Shown: piece by piece, positions 23,671 to 34,940 of the stretch
Numbering within the stretch: position 1 is the first letter of the stretch
How the letters are laid out: the number at the start of each line of letters is the position of its first letter
Origin: Rhizomys pruinosus
Lineage: Eukaryota > Chordata > Mammalia > Rodentia > Spalacidae
DNA length: 64,000 nucleotides
Assembly: GCA_009823505.1 (NCBI GenBank)
Contig: VZQC01006713.1
Location: 120,966 to 184,965 of the forward strand
Direction of reading: 5' to 3'
The notes under the pieces: generated by a model
The model's input: only the letters and a program-made list of their open reading frames with translations
Told to the model about the DNA's origin: nothing
Databases searched by the model: none
Translations under genes and position numbers: made by a program

Positions 23671-24033
23671 TGTGGTGGTTTGAATGAGAATGTCCCCTGT
23701 AGACTGTAAGTATTCCAACATTTTATCCACAGTTTGTGGCACTGTTCTGGGAGGTCTTAGAAGGTGTGACCATGCTGGAGAAAATATGTCATTGGGGGCA
23801 GGCTTAGTGAGTTCAACAAGCCTTGCAGTCCCCAGTCTTTCTCCTTTGACTTCCTGTACTCATTGTGAGATGTGAATTTTTGGCTTTTTGCTCCAGTCCT
23901 GGCCACCATGCCCCCTGCCAAAATGGACTCTAATTCCCTGGAACCATCAATTGTAAGCTCAAATAACTCTTCTTTTTATTATTTCTCTTGGTCTTGGTGG
24001 TTTTATCACAGCAACAGAAAAGTGACTAATACA
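23671..24033 (+). mobile_element. ORR1 (MaLR) LTR
   Basis: This begins TGTGGTGGTTTGAATGAGAA and ends GTGACTAATACA, the hallmark ends of rodent ORR1 LTRs (ERVL-MaLR). The 3' part has the usual 'atggactctaattccctgga' and 'ttttatcacagcaacagaaa' blocks. It is followed directly by a primer-binding-site-like sequence and internal MaLR sequence, so it is a 5' LTR rather than a solo LTR. Confidence 0.92.
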
Positions 24034-24860
24034 GTTGTTTGGTATCAGAGAGTGGGCTATTGGCTGTGAAGAACCTGACCATGTGGGTGTTTGGAGAAAT
24101 GTGGAAGACTTTGGAACTTTGGGCTAGAAAAGTTCTTGACTACTGTAAGCAGAGCTTAACATGCCATTCTAATCAAGCCTGGGAGAAAGCATAGCTACAA
24201 AAAATGTAGTTCCAGAGGAAAATAAAGACTTAGGCAGCAACTGAGATATTTTGGCCAAGAGTCTGGCCATGGTTTGTCCACAGCCCAAATGTTTGCCTGT
24301 TGCTAAGTTGAAAAGCAATAGACTAATGTCTTTGGCAGAGGATATTTCAAGACTGCCTAATGTAGAAATGGTGGCGTGACTATTAATGGTGAATATTATG
24401 CAGATCTACAGTGGAGAAGAGTAGATGGGGCAGAAAGAAATGCAGAATTTACAGTTTTGATCTGAAAAGCACACTAGGGAGATTCAAGGTGGGGCCAAGA
24501 CATGTGAAGGAGAGGCTCTTATTGATAAGGAGATTAACGTGATCAAGGAGGGGCCTATTTACAAGTAAACAGTGGAAAAAGTGAGATTAAAATGATTAAG
24601 GAGAGCCTCAAGTAAACAACAGAAACTGTACCTTCAGGGAAAGACCACACCCAGCTAATCTCCAACTTTTGGAAAGGAAAATACTGGAAGGGTTTTCTGC
24701 TCCAAAAAGTACAGGGCAGAGAAAAGTTGCAAATGTGTTTGAAGTAGCCCAGGGTCCATCCCAAACTTGCAGTCAAACTTTGAAGTTTCATTCATGTGGT
24801 GCTGGCTTTAGAGGCATGAGGTTTGCAAGAGTGAAGGGGTCATCAGTTCTTCCTCTGTGG
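24034..24860 (+). mobile_element. ORR1/MaLR internal region, truncated
   Basis: A primer binding site resembling tRNA-Leu, TGGTATCAGAGAGTGGG, lies at about 24040-24056. The following 'gtggaagactttggaacttt' is typical of the start of MaLR internal sequence. MaLRs are non-autonomous and encode no functional pol. No 3' LTR follows; a B2-type SINE and microsatellite come next. The 150-codon frame starting at 24669 is a chance frame across this and the SINE. Confidence 0.7.
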
Positions 24861-24861
24861 T

Positions 24862-25020
24862 TTCAGAGAGATGGTTCATTATTGTTTACTCTTCTGGAAT
24901 ACCTGGGTTTGGTTCCTAGAACCCACATGACCACTAACAGCCATCCAGGCTCCAGTTTCCTGGGACCTGATGCCCTCTTCTGGCCCCCAGTGTCTGGCAC
25001 TGCAGATACCTGGTTCACTT
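24862..25020 (+). mobile_element. B2-type SINE, old
   Basis: 'agagagatggttcattattg', 'acccacatgaccactaacag', 'gatgccctcttctggccccc' and a CA-rich tail fit an old B2-superfamily SINE without the 17-bp duplication. Confidence 0.75.
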
Positions 25021-25069
25021 ACACACACACACTCACACACACACACACAAACACATACACACACAGGCA
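25020..25069. repeat. (CA)n microsatellite
   Basis: Imperfect CA repeats forming the tail of the preceding SINE. Confidence 0.95.
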
Positions 25070-25078
25070 AACCAGTAA

Positions 25079-26385
25079 AACTAAATTTGAGCTCATACAA
25101 TTTCAGCCACCTCATATTTGACAAAGGGGCAAAAAACGCTCAGTGGAGGAAGGATAGCATCTTCAGCAAATGGTGCTGTCAAAATTGGATCACCATCTAT
25201 AGAACAAAATTAAACCCCTACCTCTCACCCTGTACAAAAACCAACTCTAAGCCTAAAACCCTGAATGTGATAAAATAAAAAGTTGGCAACAACGTACAAG
25301 ACATAGGTGTAGGAAAAAACAGAGCATTAATGTCAAGAATATATAAACTACTCAAACAACAGAGAAATAAGACAAATGACCTACTCAAAAGATGGAGTAA
25401 AGAGCTCAACAGAGTCTTCACCAGTGAGGAAATAAAGATGGCTGAGAAACATCTTAAAAAGTGTTTATCATCATTAATAATTAAGGAAATGCAAATTAAA
25501 ACCACTCTCAGATATCATCTCACTCCAGTATGGCTAGCTAAGATCAAGAAAACAAAAGACAACCGATGATGGAGGGATTGTGGGGAAAGGGGAACACTCA
25601 TCCACTGCTGGTGGGAATGTAAACTTGTACAACCACTATGGAAAGCAGTGTGGAGAACCCTTTAAAGACTCGGAATGAGCATACCACCTGACCCAATCAT
25701 ACCACTCCTGGGTATATACCTCAAAGACCCATCCTACCGCAAAGATGCATGCACATCCATGTTTATTGCAGCCCTCTTCACAATAGCAAAGAGCTGTAAC
25801 CAACCCAAATGCCCCTCAACAGATGAGTGAATGAAAAAATATGGTACATCTACACAATGGAGCAGTAAAGAATTCAGCTATAAAGAAAGATGGCATTATG
25901 AGCTTTGCAGGTAAATGGATGGAGCCCAAAGCCATTATTCTGAGTGAAGTAACAGAGTCCCAGAAAGACAAACAGAGAATGGTTTCCCTCATTTGTGGAT
26001 GCTAACACCAAATCCTCCAGACGAAAGGCAAGCTGAAGGACATTATGATTATATTTTTGTTTACCTGAAAGCAACTATGTTGTTATAATGTAAATCTCTC
26101 AATGAGCTCTAAAATCCACCCACCAATTATTTTCACTCTGTAATTACTGTATATTGGTGGAGAGTATGTATCCATATTTTAGAGTAATTTGAAATTAATG
26201 GATGAAAATGTGAATTCCTAAGCATAAAAAAAGACTGAGAGAAAGATGCAGGACAATTATGGCAGAATGTATGATCTGGGATGGAATGGGCTGGGGTGGG
26301 GGGAAGGGATAGGGGAATATGCCTGAACAGAAATGAAAAATGATGTATGAAATACACAAAACATCAATAAATAAGTAAAAAAATA
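25079..26385 (+). mobile_element. 5'-truncated L1 with ORF2 end and 3' UTR
   Basis: A sense L1 covers the C-terminal third of ORF2 (25100-26060), then a short 3' UTR with a G-rich tract (26281-26312), 'gatgtatgaaatacacaaaa' and an A-rich tail. An 80-codon piece at 25330-25569 is open, but the reading frame is interrupted elsewhere. It is 5'-truncated, as most L1 insertions are. Its 3' UTR just after ORF2 differs from the 1.1-kb middle of the composite repeat at 11.5-12.6 kb. The last 150 bp are similar. Confidence 0.92.
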
Positions 26386-28390
26386 AGTATCAATACCTTA
26401 AAATTTATAGAACAAAACAAATCCTCAAACCACACATAATTTTTGCAGTTTCTATTCATTGTGCCGACACTAATGATACAGATATTTAATTAGCTTAGTG
26501 AAGTTATTTCTGAATCCCATATGACCTATATTTATTTTGTTTCTTCATGGCACTATCATTAACTTGAAAATTCATGTCACATTTTGTATCCTTTGGGGTC
26601 AAAAGTATTGTATGATTAAACAGATTTTTATTTAAAAAAAAAGAATATATACAATATTCTAAGAGCCATTTTTAGCCCCTTTCCTGTATAGTTCCAGAGA
26701 TGTGGGAAGCAGCAACCAAGATGTGTGAAGAACTGTCATAACCTTGGCAAAATCTACTGAGCCAAACATGAAAACTTTGCCAAAATTGTAATATCATATT
26801 TCTTTCTCTTTTAGGTGGAACAGTGGAAGTCATGATGAAGTTTAAGTGGGCTATTCAAATTAGTGTTAAATTCATTTGTAAATTGTCATGGTAAAAAATA
26901 TATGTATGCTTATAATTTATAATTTGCAATGTAGTAAACTTAGACAGAGTGCATAAAAACTGTTAGGGTGGCTATCTGATCCACAGAACGTAATCCCCTT
27001 AAATCCATAATATGTATGAGAACACAGTTTTCTGTCCCTACTCAGTTGTTTTACAGCTGGTCATCTAGATAAAAGCTGTATATTTAATATTTTTGGATTA
27101 TTTTAAAACGTTTTTAAAACCACTCATAAGATTTTGTTCTTCCTTGTAAACAGGTTTTGCTCATGTTATCTTTTAGGGCGAGTGTCATATTAAAGACGGA
27201 ATGAATATATTTGTTCAAAAGAACATTCAGCATTGAAAAGTAAGCATTGTTCTATCTGTGATAAAATGCCTTTAAAATTGAGAAAGGAAATATTCTATAT
27301 GTAGTATTATACATCCTTGTGTTTGTTTCTCAGCAACAAAGTTTGCCAAATGTATGCACAATGTCTATAAATTTGCACAAATAGGATTCTTAGAGAGCTG
27401 ATGCAACTGAAGTTCTGCATTAAATCATGATATTTCCCAACTCAATGGTAAATCAAACTGAGTAATTTTTTTTCTCTGCAGAAAGTACTATTAGAATCAT
27501 GTGGAGGCAATTTTTCAAACAGCATTTCTCTGACATTTTAAAATGTGAAATTCTGTCATCTCACTTATAAAAATCTTGATGTGCATCTGATATTTTAGTC
27601 TACCTTGTGGCCTGTAATGTAAAAAATGCCTTATTAAATTTTCACATGTCTTTCCTAAAATTAAAACTAACAACTCTCAGAATGTACGTTTCTACCCAGA
27701 ATAATGATATCTGGTGACTGTTTGTTGGTAGACATGTAAAATAAGCAGATGTAATTTAGTAATGGTAAATCATTACATTATGTATGAAGGCAAAAACAGG
27801 AGGCTCGGGAGTTGATGCTTATACATGAGCATCTCCATATAAACAAGAGGCAGCATGAAGTCATCTTTAAAGTTGTTTCTTTGGCAGCCAGGGCATCAAA
27901 GCAACATGAATTATTCCTATCAGTGAACACTGTACCTTTCCTTTGTTTTAAGATATTCAGTTTGTCTCACCTATGTTACATGGATTTCAGAGTACAAATT
28001 TTTCACCTTCTTGTTTAAATTTTTCCCAAAGCATTGCTGTTGAGAATGAGATTAATTTTTATTTTGTTTGTCAGTTAGTTTGTAACTTATTTTATGTCCA
28101 ATTGTAACTTATTTATGTAAATTATTTTATGTCCAATTTTGTTTCTTGCCTTTTAATTTGATCTGTTTTATTGTTAGGAAGGACACCTTGTAGTGTTTAG
28201 GGGATTTAGATACTCTGTTTTTCATCTTCAAACAGAAGCATTTCTTATCTTTCCAATATAAGTATCATTTGTTTCTTTTTTATTGCCTGCTTTAGGTAGT
28301 ACTGCTCCTAGTACATAGAATAGAAATTGCAAGCACACCTTTCTTGTTATTTATTCTTTAGCTGAGAAAATGCCTTGATCTTGTCACTTT
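26386..28390. other. Unassigned AT-rich DNA
   Basis: A 2-kb stretch with no recognised repeat or gene. Its lack of young repeats makes it a candidate for ancient single-copy sequence. Confidence 0.5.
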
Positions 28391-28542
28391 TTTTTTTTTA
28401 TTTTTGAAACAGGGTCTCCCTTTAATCCCAGCTGGCCTGATGCTCACTCTGTAGACCAGGCTAGTCTTGAACTCACAGAGATCTGCCTGCCTCTGCCTCC
28501 CAAGTGTTGGGATTAAAGATGTGCATCACCATACCTTACACT
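28391..28542 (-). mobile_element. B1 SINE
   Basis: An antisense B1: T-run, 'tgaaacagggtctccct', 'gtagaccaggctagtcttga', 'ctgcctctgcctcccaagtg' and 'gggattaaagatgtgcatca'. Confidence 0.93.
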
Positions 28543-28830
28543 AAGAGCTTGTCACTTCTAAGCTCTATTAGTTGTAGTCTTGTGATGCATGATCTTCATT
28601 GTGTTAAGGACTAATCCTTCTATAATTACCAAGAAAATGGTTGAAAAGTATTTTTCTTCTTCTGAATTTATGTTTATTTATTTATTCTGCAGTCCATTAA
28701 TATGGTTAGTCCACTCCTATCTGCAGGTATTTCTCAGATATATGGAACAATAGGCAAGAAATAATACCCTGCCTTCCTTTCTCTTTATATGTGTGTCTTA
28801 CACTACTTACTATACGCATAGACCTATAAT
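28543..28830. other. Unassigned AT-rich DNA
   Basis: Nothing recognised. Confidence 0.5.
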
Positions 28831-28845
28831 AAAATTCCATTTTAG

Positions 28846-29087
28846 GGACTGGAGAGATAGCCCAGCGGTTAAGAGCACCGACGCTCTTGCAGAGGACCCG
28901 GGTTCTATCCCCAGCACCCACATGGTGGCTAAGAACCGTCTGTAACTCCAATTCCAGGAGAACTCCAGTTCCAGGGGAATCCGAGACCCTCTTCTGACCT
29001 CCGCGGCACTGCACGACAAGGGTGCACAGACCTGCATGCAGACAGTACATTCATACACATACAAAGATAAATAATAATAAAAAAATT
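28846..29087 (+). mobile_element. B2 SINE, young, with 17-bp duplication
   Basis: A near-identical sister of the B2 at 6451, with the same internal 17-bp duplication. A 15-bp target-site duplication, aaaattccattttag, lies at 28831-28845 and 29088-29102. The B box is slightly changed ('gggttctatcc'). Confidence 0.97.
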
Positions 29088-29102
29088 AAAATTCCATTTT
29101 AG

Positions 29103-29590
29103 ATAAGGCACAATAAGTGATTAACAATTACTGGTAATGCTCATAACATTATGCAAAGTTAAATCTTGGAAGCTACTTCTTTTTGGAATTATTCATTAAA
29201 TATTTTGAGATGTCATTTGGCTGGGTAATGAAAACTGGAACAAAGTGAACCTTCAGAAAAAGGGTGGTTTATAGAATACTACGTTTATGTATTTGTGTAT
29301 CTTGCATCAACTTTGTGTTTCAAAAATATTGCAATTATTTATGGTATAGGATATTTGTCTATGAGCTATTGAATTAGGTGTGGTGATACTTTGATGAAAA
29401 CATTTTCATCTACATTCAAAAACACATTTGTCTATAATTTTCCTGTGATGATATTATTTTCTGGTTTTGGAATGAGGGTAATGATGGTCTTATAAAAGGA
29501 ACTTCTACTTATAGTACTTAGTGTATATGCCTGGGAGTAGCTGGGTCATGCTGTACTTATGTCTTTTGTCTGTTAAAAACCCGTTTTATG
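29103..29590. other. Unassigned AT-rich DNA
   Basis: About 29400-29520 is faintly reminiscent of decayed antisense L1 ORF2 ('ttttctggttttggaatgag'). Not callable. Confidence 0.4.
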
Positions 29591-29746
29591 CTAGGTGTGG
29601 TGGCACAGGCCTTTTATCCCAGCACTGGGGAGGCAGAGGCAGGCAGATCTCTCTGAGTTCAAAGCTAGCCCGGTCTACATAGTGAGGTCCAGGACAGCTG
29701 GGGCTACAGGGAAATCCTGTCTCAAATAAACAAAAAACAAAAAACA
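29591..29746 (+). mobile_element. B1 SINE
   Basis: A complete B1 from 'taggtgtggtggcacaggcc' to 'aaatcctgtctcaaataaac' with an A-rich tail. Confidence 0.95.
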
Positions 29747-30073
29747 TTTTATACTCCCCTTAGTAGGGAATAAAGATTTTCCACATCCTTGCCAATTTTT
29801 GCTGCTATTTGTTTCTTGAAAATGGCCACTTTTACTAGGGTAAGTTGGAATCTGCACATACGTACCTTTACTTAGCATTTCCATAAAGACTAAGGATACT
29901 GAACTTAAAATATTTGTTGCTTATTTGTGTAATTTTTTTCAGAATTGTATGTGCAATCTCTTAGCTCCATTATTTATAGGCAGCTTTGTTACCAAAACTT
30001 TGGGGATAGCTCATTTTCTTTGTCTTTTATAGGGAAATTAGGGCTTCCTCTTTCAATAATTTTAGTCTCATTT
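29747..30073. other. Unassigned AT-rich DNA
   Basis: Nothing recognised with confidence. Confidence 0.45.
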
Positions 30074-30090
30074 AAAAAAAAATGAGTTTT

Positions 30091-30240
30091 GCCGGGCGTG
30101 GTGATGCACGCCTTTAATCCCAGCACTTGGGAGGCAGAGGCAGGCGGATCTTTGTGAGTTCAAGGCCAGCCTGGTCTGCAGAGTGAGTTCCAGGACAGCT
30201 GGGACTACAGGGAGACCCTGTCTTGAAAAGACCAAAAAAA
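30091..30240 (+). mobile_element. B1 SINE, young
   Basis: A near-consensus B1 from 'gccgggcgtggtgatgcacg' to 'agaccctgtcttgaaaagac'. The flanking repeat aaaaaaaaatgagtttt (30074-30090, again ending about 30251) is the target-site duplication merged with the A-tail. Confidence 0.97.
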
Positions 30241-30251
30241 AAATGAGTTTT

Positions 30252-30796
30252 AAAATGGACTCCATAGAAAACTTCAGAACAATTCATTGAGGTTTAAAGC
30301 AAAATTCAAATGACAGGGAAACTTGAGACCTTACAGTTTGTCAGGAGGATGGAGATGGAGTAGAGAGAAGGCTTGGTCTATTGAGTAATGTATGGAGGTT
30401 CACAATGGAGGTTGGACAAACAGGGAGATGGTAGAAGCAGAACAGATAAGTTTTCTCAGAGTAAGAGTTAGAAATTCTAGCTTGTCCAGAAAAACACATA
30501 AAGATTTGACAAATATCCAAAAGAAAGAAAAAAACTAAAATAAAGGATAATTCACAGTGGAGGAGCCACAGGTGACTGAACTGAGGGTGGGGTTTCAGAG
30601 AAGGAAATGTATATTATCTCATTAGAAAGATTATTATTCCTCCTACGGAATCATGGCTTAGGTTTAATCAGGCTTTCTCTTTGCTAGGTGATTGACAGGT
30701 CCAGCTCTATTAATTCTTAAAGGAGAAGACAATGATATGTAAGGTTCTAATCTTCAGAGCAGATCTACATTCTATCTACACTCAAGAAAAGAGGTT
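30252..30796. other. Unassigned DNA
   Basis: Purine-rich on the plus strand. No recognisable element. Confidence 0.45.
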
Positions 30797-30806
30797 GATC
30801 CCTTTT

Positions 30807-30968
30807 TATTTATTTATTTTTTTTAGGTAATTTTGAGACAGGTTCTCCATTTAGTCTCAGCTGTCCTGGAGCTTGCTCTGTAGACCAGGATGGCCTTGAA
30901 CTCACAGAGATCTGCCTGCCTCTGTGTCCCAAATGCTAGGATTAAAGGCATGCACCACTATGCTGGGT
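30807..30968 (-). mobile_element. B1 SINE
   Basis: An antisense B1 with 'gagacaggttctccatttag', 'tagaccaggatggccttgaa' and 'aggattaaaggcatgcacca'. The 9-bp flank gatcccttt, at 30797 and 30969, is a likely target-site duplication. Confidence 0.93.
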
Positions 30969-31051
30969 GATCCCTTTCTTTGGAAGAAAATGAAATAGCT
31001 TTCCCTTTGTGAGCTAGAAAAGAGCCTCGATCAAGTTTACTGTAATGTTTC

Positions 31052-31373
31052 TGTGGTGTTTTGAATGAGAATATCCCTCATAGACTCCAATATCTGTACA
31101 TTTTGTTCTCAATTGGTGGCACCATTTAGGGAGGTAAAAGAAAGTATGACTATGCTGGAGGTAGCACATCACTAGGGATGGACCTAGAGAGTTCTTATGT
31201 CTTACTGGCTCCAAGATATGAACCTCTGCTTTCTGCTTTTGCTCTGGGTCCTCTTGCCACCATGCCTTTCTCAAAATGGACTCTAATTCCCTGGAAGCAT
31301 AAGCTCAAATAAACTTCATTTTTTAAAGTCTCCTTGGTCATGTGTTTTAGCACAGCAACAGAAAACTAATATA
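31052..31373 (+). mobile_element. ORR1 (MaLR) LTR, solo
   Basis: It starts TGTGGTGTTTTGAATGAGAA and ends AAAACTAATATA, with 'atggactctaattccctgga' and AATAAA near 31308. It is collinear with the ORR1 LTR at 23671. No MaLR internal sequence follows, so it is a solo LTR. Confidence 0.9.
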
Positions 31374-31836
31374 ATTCCCAACTCCAGATTTGTAATCTTA
31401 GAATAATTTATGAGATATACTATAATTGGGGAATGAATATAATCATTCACCATGGAAATTACTAGTTCCCAAGTTGTTCATCAAAAGGAATTTGTGTCTG
31501 TAATGAAGTTTCAGTAACATCTTTAGTTACAGCCACCAGGCAGGGGTGGCCATATGGGAATAGATAAGGAACAAGGAAGCAGAGCTCTCTTCTGGCCTTC
31601 CTGGCCTCCAGTGAGAACATTCCCCTTACTGCTGATTTTGGGCTAGGCAGCCTAACCAGTTTCTATCTACTGTCCTCCTCATGAATTTTTGTTGTTTTGT
31701 TTAGTTTTATTTTAAATTTTACAATTTTCTTAACTCTAAATAGTACTATCTGAAGTGCAGCTGGAAAAATATTCTGTATCCTTTGAATATTACCCACTCA
31801 CTCTGCTGAGTTCCATTTGTTATGTGAAAGCTTTAC

Positions 31837-31838
<2 letters not shown>
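31374..31838. other. Unassigned DNA
   Basis: Nothing recognised. Confidence 0.45.

Positions 31839-31886
<48 letters not shown>
31839..31886. repeat. (TG)n microsatellite
   Basis: About 22 uninterrupted TG units followed by CGTG. Confidence 0.97.
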
Positions 31887-31887
<1 letters not shown>

Positions 31888-32045
31888 AAGAGCAGGTGGA
31901 TGCATGCATGTTATGGCATTCATTTGGGGGTCCTGGGATAACTTGCCAGGGTCAATTTTTTCCTTCCACTTCTGAGCTCCAGGCACTGAACTCAGATCAT
32001 AAGGCTTTATGCAAGCTCTCTAATTTTCTAAAATATCTTGCTGGT
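31887..32045 (-). mobile_element. Antisense B3/B2-type SINE, old
   Basis: 'gggtcaattttttccttcca', 'gagctccaggcactgaactc' and 'ctaaaatatcttgctggt' match the order of the element at 8331-8462. The TG tract is the complement of its CA-rich tail. Confidence 0.6.
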
Positions 32046-32129
32046 TTTTAATTACATGTCAACTTCTGAACTTATTTTTGGCCAAGGAGATGCTTTCATA
32101 TGCATGATTAGTGCTGTTTTTTTCTAACA

Positions 32130-32360
32130 ATAGAAGAAACATAACTAAACCAGATGTTTATTATCAGATGAATGGATAGGAATTACGGAGCATGTACACA
32201 AAGAAAATTCATTCAGCCATTAAAAAAAATGAAATCATGAAATTTATGAAATATTGGGTGGATCTGGTAGTTTTTATATTAAGTGTGGCAACCCATACTC
32301 AGAAAGACAAACAACATGTGTTCTTTCTCATATGTGGATCATAACTTCTAACTTTCATAT
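32130..32360 (+). mobile_element. Old L1 ORF2 3' fragment
   Basis: 'attcattcagccattaaaaa', 'atttatgaaatattgggtgg' and 'tcagaaagacaaacaacatg' correspond to 25860-26000 in the sense L1. Both ends are truncated. Confidence 0.7.
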
Positions 32361-32997
32361 ACATACAGCGGTTGAAGGAGGGAGGGTGTATACAGCTGAT
32401 GACACTGGAAGTGGGATANCATGAAAGGGAGAAAAATCCAGTCTTAAGGAAAAGGGGAAGGAAAAAGAAGGTGAGTAATAGAATATATGTTACATGAAAG
32501 AGGAAAGGTTACTATTCTGGTGGAGGAACAGACAAAAGGGTAGCAAGAGGGATGAGGTGAAGAGTGGGGGAGGAAGGCAGAAAAACAAAGTAAATGTGCC
32601 ATAATTCACGACACCAATTTGTATGTTAACTACAAACAAAGAACACAATGAATGCGGAAGTATGACTTCACTTTTAGTTGTTTTTTTTTTTAATTAGGCA
32701 ACAATTTATTTTGTCAAAGCAGTGTAAGAATTTGAAGATCAGAAAGGCATGTTTACATGATAATTATCTGTGATAAATTTCTGTGGAATTTCTTTTTGCC
32801 AAAAGTCTGAAACCATTCTGTGAAGGTGAAATGAATGAAAATGAGGGATTTCAATATTTTCTTTTTTTTAATTGATGCTTTGTGTATTTCATACAACTGT
32901 TTACAAAAGTTTAAATTATTTCTTTATGTTGATTTTTTAAAGGAATTTTTCATGAAACCATCAGGTTCTGGTCTATTGCTTGATAGATTTTTTAATT
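32361..32997. other. Unassigned DNA with one undetermined base
   Basis: Purine-rich at 32380-32600, with a single N at 32419. Near 32850-32910, 'ttgatgctttgtgtatttca' suggests the end of an antisense L1 tail. Confidence 0.4.
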
Positions 32998-33012
32998 ACT
33001 TATTCAATTCTT

Positions 33013-33258
33013 TTTTTTTAAATTTTTTATTTATTTCTGTATGTGTATCAATGTACTGTCTGCATGCAGGTCTGTGCACCCGTGTCATGCAATGGTGCGG
33101 AGGTCAGAAGAAGGTCTCGGATTCCCCTGGAGCTGGAGATATCCTGGAATTGGAGTTTTAGATGGCTCTCGGCCGCCATGTGGGTGCTGGGGATCGAACC
33201 CGGGTCCTCTGCAAGAGCGGTCGGCACTTTTAACCACTAGGCCATCTCTCCAGCCCCC
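33013..33258 (-). mobile_element. B2 SINE, young, antisense
   Basis: The complement of a B2 with the 17-bp duplication (33125-33165 region). The B-box complement 'ggatcgaacccgggtcctct' is intact. A 15-bp target-site duplication, acttattcaattctt, lies at 32998-33012 and 33259-33273. Frames here are SINE shadows. Confidence 0.97.
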
Positions 33259-33273
33259 ACTTATTCAATTCTT

Positions 33274-34426
33274 ATGCCTATCATTAATTTGCTCAGATTT
33301 TCCATTTCTTCCTGATTGAATTTAAGGAGCTTTGACACACTCAGGAACTTGGCGGTAGGGTGAAGAAGACCTGGCCTTCTTTAGCAAAGAGACTCCAGAG
33401 AAGCTAACTTGGGTTTACGGGGAGGAGCTGGCACTGAAGAGTGAGCTGGGTGAGTAATTTGGCATCAAGTACTCTAGCACAAATGACAGAAGGTGTGAAC
33501 TCCAAGGGAGGGAGGAGCTGAGGGAGGGTGTCAAGGGAGAAGTGGGTATAATGGCAATTAAGACTGACTGAAGAATTATGTGTGAAACACAAAAAATTCA
33601 ATAAAATTTGCTTTATAACTTTTAAAAATACATTGTATAAAGACACCTGCATGTACTTCATCTCTGATACCTTGTCATATGCCACGGTAATGTTTATTAA
33701 AACAGTTTTTCTTTCCCACTGTCAAATTTTTCATGTTAATAAATGCCCCAAGATTTTAAAAGGAAAATTATAATTTTAAAGTAAAATCTTCCAAAATATT
33801 CACACATAGGAAATCTGTTAATTTTAAAAATATAATAAACTAGAGGAAAACAAAAATCTGTAGAATAAAAATGAAGATGAGTATATATAAATTGGAATAT
33901 TATATACTGAAACTGAAACCAAAAAAAGGGAAATGAAAAGGAATAAAAGAAAAATCTTCCTAGGTTTGGATTGACACTTCCACATCCATAAAAAAAGAAA
34001 ATTGCAGACTTGAACTTGGAAATAACACATGGTAAAGCAAAGTATATTTTGCTTGAATCTTATGTGAAATACTCACTGGCAGATATGATATTAGTTATAA
34101 ACCTGTGTGAGGTAGGTATAGTCTAGATGAACACAGATTCTTCCAATAAAAAGCTTAATACATGTGGGCATGATATTTACTTGATAGTTCTTATAAATTT
34201 CTAAATCAGTTTGGTTTGTATTTGCTACAGAAACAGTTATTCTTTCTTTATTTTATCAGGTTGTACAAGTACCCATATTGCCTTGTTGACTACTTCAACA
34301 TTCCATTCTAAAGATAACAATGACTCTGTGTGAGTTTAGAACTATGGGTAGGACCTAGGAGGAAAGAAGACATGGCATTTCTCTTTCAGTGAAATTTCAG
34401 GCAACCAAAATAATAAGCACCTTCTA
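33274..34426. other. Unassigned AT-rich DNA
   Basis: No recognised element. About 33340-33600 has a G-rich run that could be an old L1 3' UTR ending 'acacaaaaaattcaataaaa'. Confidence 0.4.
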
Positions 34427-34915
34427 TATTGGGCCTGTTATTCCATTTGGCTGTAGCATTAAGCGGGCTTGGCTTTTTGCCCCACTACCTACAAAGGCTG
34501 GGGTCAAGCTACCCCTGCTTGACAGTTGATAAGCCAGCCCTGAAGCAGTGCTTTGAGGAAATGGACAAAGGGTTTCACATTCCTGCATTACCTAAAGAAA
34601 ACATCTTGGATTCACAAAACCACCTGAGCCTCTGCCAGCTCACTCCTTTGGTAGAAAGCACACTGTGAATTTCCCATGCATTCTGGCCAGATGCTGCCAA
34701 GTACATAAGACCCCAAACTCCTGCAAATAACTCAGTTTTGGTCCATATTGGCCAGCTCCCAGGTCTTTGACCTGCCAGGTTTAGCAGCCTCCAAGTCCTT
34801 TGCTTCTCCCCTCTCCCCACCTGCAGCTTGGCCCAAGAGCAAAGCAGATTTGCTTGGGCTGGGAGGCTAGTGTCAGGCATCTCTCATGGATATCCAGGTA
34901 CCCCACTGCCCCACA
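34427..34915 (+). mobile_element. Class II (ERVK-like) LTR, probable 5' LTR
   Basis: About 490 bp aligned throughout with the LTR at 49489-50019: 'tattccatttggctgtagca', 'cctgcattacctaaag', 'gagcctctgccagct', 'cagttttggtccat' and 'cagctcccaggtctttgacc', ending 'ccccactgccccaca'. The expected TG at its 5' end has mutated. Directly after the terminal CA, 34918-34936 resembles a lysine-tRNA primer binding site, which points to a 5' LTR. Confidence 0.8.
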
Positions 34916-34940
34916 GATGGCACCCACCATGTGTGGCCAG
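34916..34940 (+). promoter_or_regulatory. Primer binding site, tRNA-Lys type
   Basis: 'TGGCACCCACCATGTGTGG', two bases after the LTR, is close to the 'TGGCGCCCAACGTGGGG' type complementary to tRNA-Lys used by class II (betaretrovirus-like) elements. Several mismatches fit an old copy. Confidence 0.6.

Noticed and set aside
24669..25121. 150-codon plus-strand open frame
   Set aside because: It crosses MaLR internal sequence, a B2-type SINE and a CA microsatellite. It has no domain and ends in repeat-derived Thr-His runs.
28706..29111. Minus-strand frames up to 114 codons, repeated at 6419-6670
   Set aside because: The same peptide recurs at every young B2 copy, so it is the SINE read in antisense.
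34429..34668. 79-codon frame within the ERVK-like LTR, considered as an LTR-encoded protein
   Set aside because: The related LTR at 49489 does not keep this frame, and LTR-encoded genes are a special feature of MMTV, which this LTR does not resemble.
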